This document shows, piece after piece, positions 8,808 to 17,461 of a DNA stretch of 25,864 bases (its first letter is position 1; each line of letters begins with the position of its first letter). The notes beneath the pieces are model-generated. The model did not search any database, had not been told where the DNA came from, and was given only the letters and a program-made list of their open reading frames with translations. The stretch is from Perkinsus marinus ATCC 50983 (taxonomy: Eukaryota; Perkinsozoa; Perkinsida; Perkinsidae). The stretch is taken from assembly GCF_000006405.1 (NCBI RefSeq), contig NW_003206506.1, forward strand, positions 74,792 through 100,655, given 5' to 3'. Position numbers and translations under genes: made by a program.

Positions 8808-10382
8808 TTAGTCATTGCTCTTCCCGCCGCACAAACTCGCAAGGAATGATCGACTCTTCTTTCCTGATTCATTCGTGCTGCCAGCACCGCCCGCCTCATT
8901 ACTTCTCTTCTCAGGAGTGCTAAAAATGGAAAATTACACCACCAGTACAAGGGCACGAGCTTCTTACTGTCTGCTATCTATTGGCAGCTCAGCCCGAACC
9001 GTAACTTTCTCAGCTACTGGGACGGCCTCAGACTCTTGAGCCTCCTCAGCAGCCGGAGTGTCGGGAGCATTAGCAGGAGTGACAGCAGGGGTTTCACTCT
9101 CTTCCTGAGCAAGTACGGCAGGCTCGTTGGACTCATCATCATCCTCAGCTTCAATTTCTTCAACGACCTCGGCTTCAATGTCAGTAGTGTCTACAGCATC
9201 CCCACCACGTGAAGTGAATTGCCTGATAAGAGACGAGTACATCACTAGTTATAGTTTGGTTGACTCACCCGATGTTCTCCTCTCTATCGCATACCTCGAT
9301 GCCCGCCAGGAACAGTCCGAGAACGGACCCCTGTGATTCCTGGGACTCAATCTCAGCCTTGGGAACGACCTTGACAGGTGATTCATCCTTCTTCGCCGGG
9401 GAAGTTTGCTTCTTCGCCTTGTGGCTACCAGATCCTCGGTTCATAGGATGACCCATAATGTGACCGAAATAGTCAACATCATCATCACCATCTTCAGATT
9501 CCTCAGGTTCAGAAGCCTCTTTGGTAGGTTCAGTCTTAGCAGAGATATCGACTTTCTTGACCTTCTTTACAGGGCTACTAGCAGCAATCGACGGCTTCTT
9601 CTTAGCCTCAACCACCTTAGCCACGACGACATCCTCGTCCTTGGGCTTCTCAGAGTCATCCTTACGCACCTCGTTGATAGTCTTCTCAACATCTTTCACA
9701 GTCCCCTTATCGATACCGTTGGCCTCAGCATTAGCATCGTTGGCCTCGGCCTTGGTATCGTTGGCTTCGGCCTTGGTATCGTTCGCTTCACCTTCAACAT
9801 CTGCGTCCTTCTGCTCTTCAGCCTCAGAGTGGTCGTCCTCGTCATCATCCTCGGCACTCAACGGGTGTCCAAGTAGGTGACCAAAGTAATCAGGTTGAGG
9901 TTCTTTAGGGGCCTTCGGGACGTGAACCTTGATCACTTGCTTCTTGATCTCTGGCTCGACCGTCTTGGGTGCTTCTTCTTCCTTAGGCCTATAACAAAAA
10001 ACTACGTAATTGATTGCATTGATCGAGGTAACAACGACGGGTTCACAGAGTTGGGACTCACCCCTCCTCCTTGGCTTCAAAGCCTTCCGCCACTAAGAAT
10101 GTTTTGCTCGGGTGCAGACATTTCTGGATGAAATTCTCAGCGAAATCGGGAGGCGCGATTCTCTCCGCAGAAGGGAGAGGTGGAGCAATGGGCATCGACT
10201 GCCATAGAGCCTGAGGACGAATCAATGATTAACTCGTAGCGTGCAGCTTGGCCTCGATGAGTTTGACTTACTCCGGGAGCATCGGAAAACTGCGCCATTG
10301 GGCTCAACGTGTTAGCTTCATTGTAAGACCCAGCCTGATGATCGACATCAATGTGATGAGGAGCTTCAATACTCGTGGCCAT
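8808..10382 (-). CDS. GHP-motif family protein, array gene 1
   Basis: Unrecognised family; no function assigned. Five exons (coding order): 10272-10382, 10062-10210, 9269-9988, 8968-9222, 8808-8919, all in phase, giving 448 residues. Exon 1 ends in a short SPMAQF motif. Exon 2 carries the conserved block IAPPLPSAERIAPPDF then KCLHPSKTFLVAEGF. Exon 3 has two D-Y-F-G-H-x-x-G-H-P motifs (about residues 120-129 and 259-268), the first followed by an acidic run and the second by a basic one, then SVLGLFLAGIEVCD. Exon 4 is acidic and Ala/Pro/Glu-rich. Exon 5 ends GKKSRSFLASLCGGKSND. No signal peptide or membrane segment is seen; the protein looks mostly disordered with short conserved motifs, as expected of a scaffold or cytoskeletal linker (inference). 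The most diverged of the four copies, it also has an internal A-N-D-T-K-A-E repeat. Confidence 0.85.
9717..9790 (-). repeat. 21-bp coding tandem repeat in array gene 1
   Basis: About three and a half copies of a 21-bp unit (plus-strand form GTTGGCCTCGGCCTTGGTATC with variants) encode repeats of A-E-A-N-D-T-K. The unit length is a multiple of three, so copy changes keep the frame. The other three paralogues lack it. Confidence 0.75.
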
Positions 10383-10546
10383 TATGCTAAAGCAGACGTG
10401 GGATCAAAGCTGAGATATCAAATGAGTAGGAGACTTGATTACGACATATACTGGCGCATTTCGCTGCGCCTGCCGGGACGCAGCGGAGCCTGTGTGAAAC
10501 GGTCACAACATGCCCCACAACACACTCAGATTAACCACAGCTTGTG

Positions 10547-10735
10547 ATGGCTGAGCGACAACCGAACAGAAATTCGAGGCGCTCACAGGCCGTTACAATC
10601 CCGGGAAAACCTTTCGATATGAATGACTCAATAAAGCAGAATATCCTTATAAAAGAATGGAATGTTGATCTACAAACAGCAGATAGCCAATTGGTCTCAG
10701 ACGAAATCACAAACATGCGCAAATCGTGCCCCTAA
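10547..10735 (+). CDS. Small open frame in the duplicated spacer, copy A (62 aa)
   Basis: ATG-to-stop frame beginning MAERQPNRN, divergent from array gene 1. The matching frame at 12431-12607 begins with the same nine residues and aligns without gaps until its earlier stop. Both contain VTIPG, KQNI and KEWNVDL. Codon comparison shows more amino-acid-changing than silent differences, so protein constraint is not shown. The minus strand is also open here, which weakens the case. No family recognised; no splice signals needed. Possible fast-evolving small gene or non-coding spacer. Confidence 0.25.
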   Translation: MAERQPNRNSRRSQAVTIPGKPFDMNDSIKQNILIKEWNVDLQTADSQLVSDEITNMRKSCP

Positions 10736-10776
10736 TAAGATCACTGAGAGTCCAGGGGGAATAGCACAACTGGCAA

Positions 10777-10816
10777 CTCGACGGGCATATACAGGGTTTG
10801 GTGAGCCCTTCGGTCT
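10777..10816 (+). repeat. Short dispersed repeat, copy 2
   Basis: CTCGACGGGC then TACAGGGTTTGGTGAGCCC and TTCGG, almost the same as 1384-1425. Lies in the 5' spacer of array gene 1. Confidence 0.6.
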
Positions 10817-11152
10817 CCAACTGGCAGAATTACAGCGAGTACATTTTACACTTGATTTGGGGTAAACACAAATTCAATATCGGATTTGATACATTGGAGA
10901 TCCAATCTCCAACTCACGCAGGTTGAACTGTTATGGAAGTCTACCCAACCAACCTACTCCATCCATGATTGACCAGCTCAAATCCCTTGGGTTGATTTCA
11001 AGTCCCTCACACAGCTGTCAATATACTCATACACTCAGTAGCGGATGAAAATAAATAAGAAATAAAAAATGTTGGTCTCCACCAATCCTGATTCCAACAA
11101 GAATCATCGTGAAGACCACATAGCAACGATCTACTAGCGTCGTGATTAATTT

Positions 11153-11162
11153 ATAGTGTACT
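11153..11162 (-). promoter_or_regulatory. Conserved downstream element of array gene 2
   Basis: ATAGTGTACT on the plus strand, preceded by GATTAATTT, starting 75 nt past the stop codon of array gene 2. Same element as near genes 1, 3 and 4. Confidence 0.4.
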
Positions 11163-11236
11163 ATACACGGTTTGGCATGCATGAAGCGGATATACTGAGA
11201 TCACAGTCTCTGTAAATCCAAAGAGCCTCCTATGGT

Positions 11237-12281
11237 TCAGTCATGATTTCGGCTGCCGCAGAGACCAGCAAAGAATCCTTTCTTCTTAGTCGAAGTTCTA
11301 GTCGTACTTGTCTCGACCGCGGGTCGTACAGTTTTGATGGGCCTGAAAACGAAGAGATGAGGAAATGATCAGTTGATACCAAGACGCTGTGACTTACTGT
11401 TTAGCTTCGACGCTGATACCTCGAGCCTGCACAATCTCAGGACCTCGCGATGATCGTGATGCGAACACAGGAGCATGAATCTCTTGCTTAGGGGGTGCGA
11501 CAACTTCCGGAGCAGCAGGTACAGAGCAATCTTGCGCCGCTTGAGGCTCAGCTACGTTCTCAAATACTGCAACCTTCGGGGCATCCACAACCTCGGGAGC
11601 CTTCTCCACAGTCTCGGATTCGGGTACATTGGGCTCATCAATCTGAGTCTCGGCACAATTCTCCATATCCTCCACAGCAACAGCTGGATCCTCCTTTTCT
11701 TGAGCAGAAAATTGCCTGAGAGAAACAAGCTGTCCTTCGAAACATCGCACTATAAAGCTTACCCAATATTCTCATCTAGGTCACAGACTTCTACTCCACC
11801 TAGGAAGAGGCCCAAGACGGACCCCTGAGTCTCCTGCGAGTCAGCCTCTTTCACCTTGGGAGCTTCTTTCGCCGCTTTGGGAGACTTGATCTTGCGCTGG
11901 CTACCGCTGTGATTCATAGGATGTCCCATAATGTGCCCAAAGTAGTCAACATCATCATCCTCGGTCGATTCCTCGGAGATCTCAAGTTCCTTTTCTGACT
12001 CAGAAGGGACCGGCTGGCTCGCAGGGCACACCTCGGCAACCTCGTGTTCGACCTCGGGAGTTTCCACACGCTCGAGAGCTGCGGGAGAATCAGTAGCTTC
12101 TCCGGAGACATCTAGTTTCTCATGGGTGCAGTCGACAACGGGCTCAGCTTCTGCCTGGTCAACGACGCAAACATCTGGAGTCTCTTCCTCCTCGATTTCG
12201 TCATCGTCAGCAGATATGGGATGCCCCAGCAGGTGCCCGAAGTAGTCAGGTTGCGGATCGCTAGACCGTCTCGGAGTTCGA
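11237..12281 (-). CDS. GHP-motif family protein, array gene 2 (5' part lost in assembly gap)
   Basis: Visible exons: 11763-12281 (runs into the gap), 11398-11715 and 11237-11342, with the same phases as in the other paralogues; introns 11716-11762 and 11343-11397. Exon 3 has both D-Y-F-G-H-x-x-G-H-P motifs, intact here, followed by SADDDDEIEEE and by HSGSQRKIKSPKAAK, then SVLGLFLGGVEVCD. The last exon ends in a run of lysines, FFAGLCGSRNHD. Nearly identical to array gene 3 in exon 3 and more diverged in exon 4. Exons 1 and 2 must lie in the gap, judged from the other genes. Function unknown; see array gene 1 for the shared architecture. Confidence 0.8.
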
Positions 12282-12381
12282 NNNNNNNNNNNNNNNNNNN
12301 NNNNNNNNNNNNNNNNNNNNNNNNNNNNNNNNNNNNNNNNNNNNNNNNNNNNNNNNNNNNNNNNNNNNNNNNNNNNNNNNN
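12282..12381. other. Assembly gap (100 N)
   Basis: Exactly 100 unknown bases, the usual placeholder for a gap of unknown size. By comparison with array genes 1 and 3 it should hide the end of exon 3, exons 1-2 and about 115 nt of 5' flank of array gene 2, so the real missing length is probably nearer 0.5 kb (inference). It sits at the junction of the two duplicated segments, where collapse of near-identical reads is likely. Confidence 0.95.
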
Positions 12382-12430
12382 AACGGTCACAACATGCCCC
12401 ACAACACAGTCAGGTTAACCATAGCTTGTG

Positions 12431-12607
12431 ATGGCTGAGCGACAACCGAACAGAAACGTGAGGTGCTCACAGGGCGTTACAATACCCGGAGAACCGCTCG
12501 ATGAAGCAGAGTCGATGAAGCAGAATATCTTTGCGAAAGAATGGAACGTTGATCTACTAGCAGAGCATAGACAATTGTTCTCAGACGAAGTCATAAGTAT
12601 GACGTAA
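12431..12607 (+). CDS. Small open frame in the duplicated spacer, copy B (58 aa)
   Basis: Partner of 10547-10735: same start (MAERQPNRN), same frame without insertions or deletions, earlier stop. Many of the differences from copy A change amino acids (for example K/E, G/A, L/F). Either a rapidly changing small protein or spacer that happens to stay open. Confidence 0.25.
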   Translation: MAERQPNRNVRCSQGVTIPGEPLDEAESMKQNIFAKEWNVDLLAEHRQLFSDEVISMT

Positions 12608-12660
12608 ATCGTGCTCCTAATAATATCACTGCGAGTCCAGGCAGAATGACACAACTGGCA

Positions 12661-12694
12661 GCTCGACGATGCATATACCGTGTTTGGTGAGTCC
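12661..12694 (+). repeat. Short dispersed repeat, copy 3 (diverged, truncated)
   Basis: GCTCGACGATGCATATAC then TGTTTGGTGAGTCC corresponds to copies at 1384 and 10777 but stops where the palindrome at 12696 begins. Confidence 0.5.
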
Positions 12695-12695
12695 T

Positions 12696-12724
12696 AAAAT
12701 GTACTCGCATAGCGAGTACATTTT
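12696..12724. repeat. Perfect palindrome unique to duplication copy B
   Basis: AAAATGTACTCGC (12696-12708), three central bases ATA, then its exact complement (12712-12724). Copy A has only the right-hand arm (GCGAGTACATTTT, about 10838-10850); where the left arm should be it has the ordinary continuation of the dispersed repeat plus about 20 nt of other sequence. Confidence 0.85.
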
Positions 12725-13052
12725 ACACTTGATTTGAGAAAACCGTAAATTTGATGACTCGGATTTGACAAAATGTGTCAAGTCCGACATCTATTCTCCA
12801 ATTCACGCAAGCTAAAAGAAGTTGAACCGTTATGGAAGTATACCCAGCCAACCTACTTAATCCATAATTGACCAACTCAGATCCTTCAGGTTGCTTTCAA
12901 GTCCCTCACACAGCTGTCAATATACTCATACACTCAGTAGCGGATGAAAATAAATAAGAAATAAAAAGTGTTGGTCTCCAACACCCTGATTCCAACAAGA
13001 ATCATCGTGAAGAGACCACATAGCAACGATCTACTAGCGTCGTGATTAATTC

Positions 13053-13062
13053 ATAGTGTACT
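13053..13062 (-). promoter_or_regulatory. Conserved downstream element of array gene 3
   Basis: ATAGTGTACT on the plus strand, preceded by GATTAATTC, starting 75 nt beyond the stop codon, as for array gene 2 with which it shares a recent duplication. Confidence 0.4.
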
Positions 13063-13136
13063 ATACACGGTTTGGCATGCATGAAGCGGATATACTGAGA
13101 TCACAGTCTCTGTAAATCCAAGGAGCCTCCTATGGT

Positions 13137-14599
13137 TCAGTCATGATTTCGGCTGCCGCAGAGACCAGCGAAGAACCCTTTCTTCTTAGTCGAAGTTCTA
13201 GTGGTACTTGTCTCGACCGCGGGTCGTACTGTTTTGATGGGCCTGAAACAAAGAGATGAGGAAATAAACACCAAGCGATGATCAGTTGATACCAAAACGC
13301 TGTGACTTACTGTTTAGCTTCAACGCTGATACCTCCAGCCTGCACAACTTCAGGACCTCGCGATGACCGCGATGCGAATACGGGAGCATGAATCTCTTGC
13401 TTGGGGGGTGCGACAACTTCCGGAGCAGTAGGGACAGAACAATCTTGCGCCGCTTGAGACTCAGCTACGTTCTTAAATACTGCAACCTTCGGGACATCCA
13501 CAGCCTCGGGAGCCTTCTCCACGGTCTCGGATTCGAGTACGTTGGGCTCATCGATCTTAGTCTCGGTACAATTCTCCACATCCTCCACAGCAACAGCTGA
13601 ATCCTCCTTCTCTTGAGCAGAAAATTGCCTGAGAGAAACAAGATCTCCTTCGAAACATCCCACTATGAAACTTACCCAATGTTCTCCTCTAGGTCACAGA
13701 CTTCTACTCCACCTAGGAAGAGGCCCAAGACGGACCCCTGAGTCTCCTGTGAGTCAGCCTCTTTCACCTTGGGAGCTTCTTTCGCCGCTTTGGGAGATTT
13801 GATCTTGCGCTGGCTACCGCTGTGATTCATAGGATGTCCCATAATGTGCCCAAAGTAGTCAACATCATCATCCTCGGTCGATTCCTCGGAGATCTCAAGT
13901 TCCTTTTCCGACTCAGAAGGGACCGGCTGGCTCGCAGGGCACACCTCGGCAACCTCGTGTTCGACCTCGGGAGTTTCCACACGCTCGAGAGCTGCGGGAG
14001 AATCAGTAGCTTCTCCGGAGACATCTAGTTCCTCATGGGTGCAGTCGACAACGGGCTCAGCTTCTGCTTGGTCAACGTCGCAAACATCTGGAGTCTCTTC
14101 CTCCTCGATCTCGTCATCGTCGTCATCAGCAGATATGGGATGCCCCAACAGGTGGCCGAGTAGTCAGGTTGCGGATCGCTAGACCGTCTCGGAGTTCGTG
14201 TCTTAAGTTCGGCAACCCTGAGAATGCACGAGTCGATTGCATGGGCTGATGAAAGTCAGAGCAAGCTCACTCGTCTTCTTTCCCTAACTTCTCTTCTTCC
14301 TCTTCCACGAACCCTTCAGATACAAGGAAACTCTGACTCGGATAGAGACACTTGTGGACAAAAGCTTGCTGGAAGTCCACGGGAGCAATATCCCTAGCAG
14401 AAGGCAATGGAGGCGCGATCGCAATCGAATGCCACGTATCCTGAAATGCAGCAGTACTCAACCGGCACGAGGGGAACTAAGGAGAACTTACCACGGGCGC
14501 CTCGCCGTACTGGACCATGGGACTCATGCCAAAGGTACCATCGTAGGAATCAAAATGATGCTCATAGATCTGCTCAGAAGACTGGACATTCACGGCCAT
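13137..14599 (-). CDS. GHP-motif family protein, array gene 3 (frame break in first motif)
   Basis: Exons in coding order: 14492-14599, 14271-14440, 13676-14217, 13311-13628, 13137-13242. Exon 1 ends MSPMVQYGEAPV; exon 2 has IAIAPPLPSARDIAPVDF and KCLYPSQSFLVSEGF; exon 4 and the lysine-rich FFAGLCGSRNHD end match array gene 2. All phases agree except inside exon 3, which is one base short. Array gene 2 reads TACTTCGGGCAC at the first D-Y-F-G-H motif, whereas here (about 14153-14163) the sequence is TACTCGGCCAC, shifting frame. With that base counted the product would be 414 residues. The rest of the gene is clean, so a consensus error or a very recent mutation is more likely than an old pseudogene. 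Function unknown. Confidence 0.75.
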
Positions 14600-15065
14600 C
14601 TTGCGACGGTATACCAAAAGCTGAAATGAATACATGAGCTCATAAGCGACTGAGCGTTTACAACTTGTATTCAACTCCTTAATTGTTCAACCAAAGAACG
14701 AAAGGAAGAGAGACGAAGCTATCTTTATGAGATTCACCAGACATATCGGAACCAACAATGTTAATAAGACATCAGGTACGATATAGTAGTGACAGATGCC
14801 GCGTTCCAGCAGTAGGGTTCCTACCTATGATAGGATGAAGCGTGCTCAGAAGTGTAGTTACGACGCCATGAGCGCCAGAACATACAAACCTAGCTCACCA
14901 CCAACCCTTCTGAACAGCTAATTAGAACAAATAGTGTACTGTGAGTCATGTTACCATGCAATCACCAAGATCACGGTCTCGATAGATATTGAGTCCGATC
15001 GGACGAAGTGTAACCAGACCAGTTGACCCATCCGCAGAAGCAGTCAGGCCCCGTAGTCTTCGCGC
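14600..15065. other. Spacer between array genes 3 and 4
   Basis: Contains the promoter side of gene 3 and the 3' side of gene 4. It does not match the duplicated spacers upstream of genes 1 and 2, so the recent duplication did not include it. ATAGTGTACT at 14931-14940, preceded by CTAATTAGAACAA, is the gene 4 version of the downstream element, 126 nt past its stop. No coding frame seen. Confidence 0.5.
14931..14940 (-). promoter_or_regulatory. Conserved downstream element of array gene 4
   Basis: Same ten bases as next to genes 2 and 3 although the surrounding spacer is otherwise dissimilar, which makes simple recent copying a weaker explanation here. Confidence 0.4.
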
Positions 15066-16825
15066 TTAGCTCTTGCTGCCGCACAGGCTACCAAAGAAGG
15101 ATTTCTTCTTCGGAGCAGCAGGTCCAGTGCGAACTTTGCCCGAGATCTCGTTATCCTCGACGACTTGATCTTTGGTTTTTTCGGCGTAGAGCCTGAAGGA
15201 AAACTTCTATCAAGAAGTTGACAAATGACAAACTTACTGTCGAGCAGGTACATCAGGCCGTTTAAGCTCTGGCTGGGCGACAACTTCCTTGAAAGGTTTG
15301 GGCTCCTCGAGAACCGTAGTTGTTACCGGCTTCTCCGACGATGGTGCAGGAGCAGCGATCTCGACCTCCTTCGGACCAGTCTTCTCGGGCTCTTCTTTAG
15401 CGTCATCCGAGATCTCCTTCTCATCCGAGATCTCCTTCACATCCTCATAAGCCTCTGCTGCTTGTTCGGGCTCTTCGACCTTGGGCTGTTCCACCAAAGC
15501 AGACACATTATTGATAGGACTTCCCTCGAAGGCGGACTGGTCGATCTGTTCCTCTCCATCGCAGGCAGAACCATCATCCTTAGCCTGAGTATCATCAGCG
15601 GCAACAAACGAAGTCTCTTCTTTCGACATCTCCATGCTTGAGTCATCCTCAATCTTGGCGAAATGCCTGAAAGGCGAGATTAAACGGTCAGAACGGCGAA
15701 CGTTCACAACTTACGAAATATTCTCCTCACGGTCGCACACCTCCACTCCACCCAAGAACAAGTTCAGAACAGAGACTTGTGGCTCGTCCGACTCGACCTT
15801 TTCAGACTTGGTCTTCCTCGACTTCTTTTTCTTGGACTTCGGAGTCTTCTTTCGGCCATTCCCTCGGTTCATCGGGTGGCCCATTATGTGTCCAAAGTAG
15901 TCAAAGTCGTCATCACCGGAATAATCCGAGCTCGCATCGGACTCCGCCGGAGCCAGCTCCGGGGTACTTGATTTATCGTGCTTGCTCTTGCCAACAGGGG
16001 ACTCGTCAACCTCCTCCTTGGCGTCCACCGTCTCCGAAGCTTCCTCAGGATTTTCAACAGTTTCCTTCGCCTCGAGATCGTCGGCATCCTTCTCTTCAGA
16101 AGCAATGCTCTCGTCATCGTACAATGCAGGGTTCATAGGGTGCCCGAGGAGATGGCCAAAGTAGTCGGGCGGGGGAGCTGGAGGCTGCAGTAGGGGAGCG
16201 AAGGCAGAACCACCGATCTCGGCGCCGTTAGCCTTGAACATCAAGTCAGTACCATCAGGGATACCAGGAGCTGAGAACCTGACAACGGGACCATACTGAA
16301 TTGACGAGGGGCACGTCTCTCAACCGAGACCATAGTGATACTAAACCGGAGGGCATAGGACGAATCAACTAGGCAGTGCGAGAACTTACGCAATAGCCCC
16401 CTCATCCAAGACGTTCTTGCCAGGGTACAAGCACCGATTCACAAACTGCTGTTGGAAGTCAGGGGGCGCCAGTGCTCTTGCCGAGGGAAGGAGAGGAGCG
16501 ATCGGCTGAGCCTCCCAAGGGGCCTGATCAACAAGAACCACGTGAACAGGCCGAGGGTAGGGACACCCCGTCAACCGAGATCAAACACATGGCACACTGA
16601 GGGATAAGGGAATACCAGTGGTCGACACAAAGGGAGGCCAAGAGCGAGAGGACCATGCTCGCGAAGGCGAAGGAACCGAGAGGGGAACCTTACCATAGGC
16701 GTTTCGCCGAACTGGGGCATGGGATCGAGCTGGTTGACCTCAGGAGCAGGCTGGGGCTTGGCCTCGAACTCGTGAGCAGACGGCGGCTCGGAGGCGGGGA
16801 GAACAGTGGCAACCTCAGCGGTCAT
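15066..16825 (-). CDS. GHP-motif family protein, array gene 4
   Basis: Exons in coding order: 16694-16825, 16390-16523, 15715-16278, 15238-15666, 15066-15192; intact, 461 residues. Exon 1 ends DPMPQFGETPM. Exon 2 carries IAPLLPSARALAPPDF and NRCLYPGKNV. Exon 3 adds a unique FSAPGIPDGTD segment, then the first D-Y-F-G-H-x-x-G-H-P motif (residues 127-136), an acidic linker, the second motif followed by a lysine/arginine-rich run, and SVLNLFLGGVEVCD. Exon 4 is strongly acidic. Exon 5 ends PKKKSFFGSLCGSKS. Two introns (111 and 170 nt) are longer than usual here. The basic-aromatic C-terminus recalls membrane- or calmodulin-binding tails in general, but that is inference. Shares a divergent promoter region with UTP25. 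Confidence 0.85.
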
Positions 16826-17461
16826 GGTGAATAGAGTTGCTGAACCGATAGAAGGAACAATATCTTGCGCTGTGAAGCCCCGTCTCATTGGCGGGCGAAA
16901 CGGCTGGACGAGTTATGCGCACGCCTGTATGATCGATTACGCGCGTACAGAGTCGTCGCACGCACACCCTTCAAGGGGAGGAACGTCACTCACTAGTGCA
17001 GGTCCTCTGCATCGTATTGGAGCCTGGAAAGATCGTATGACCCTCAAGATGTGGACGATCCTTAGCCCTCCCGAATAGGAATCAGACTTCGCCACCAACA
17101 AACCCTGTACGCTGTCCCTACTGCCAGATCAACTGAGACGCCCAACGCCCTGGGGACTAGGCAAAGATGAATTGCTGAGTTCTATTCTTACAGTCGATCA
17201 ATTCAATAGGTTATTCATGCCATATCGAACATAGGACACGTTGGCAAGAATCCAGGCTAAAACTTTTTCCTTATCAAGTCGCTGTTGCTGAGACCTCCTC
17301 CTGCCAGCTCGTCCCGAGTTATTGATTCTCTCAACACGACCATGCATTAACGGTGGAGCTTTTCCAGGCTACAAGTTTTCTATTAATGTGAAGCCGAGTT
17401 GTGTTGGATCACAGTGGAGGGGGCTTAGGTCTGAAGAGTTGTGTAGATTTCCCTCGACTGA
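16826..17461. promoter_or_regulatory. Divergent promoter region, array gene 4 / UTP25
   Basis: The 636 nt between two start codons on opposite strands must contain both promoters and 5' leaders. I see no clear TATA box and no coding frame that chains to either gene. Short runs such as AACTTTTTCCTTATC near 17261 are the only AT-rich patches. Confidence 0.55.

Larger units (their letters stand above)
10498..12281. repeat. Tandem segmental duplication, copy A
   Basis: Starts with AACGGTCACAACATGCCCCA in the 5' spacer of array gene 1 and runs through the spacer and array gene 2 up to the assembly gap. The same order recurs at 12382-14198. Similarity is patchy: roughly 10547-10985 shows many substitutions against its partner, while 10990-11240 and most of the gene differ at only a few percent of sites. 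These are estimates by eye. Unequal crossing-over within the array is the simplest origin. Confidence 0.85.
12382..14198. repeat. Tandem segmental duplication, copy B
   Basis: Partner of 10498-12281: the same spacer, the same small open frame, the same dispersed word and array gene 3 through most of exon 3. It differs by a palindrome at 12696-12724 that replaces unrelated sequence of copy A. Similarity beyond 14198 cannot be judged because copy A enters the gap. Confidence 0.85.

Noticed and set aside
10460-10490. CGCTGCG...CGCAGCG inverted repeat near the start of array gene 1
   Set aside because: Seven-base arms with a ten-base loop are short enough for chance and unlike the one-base-centre palindromes.
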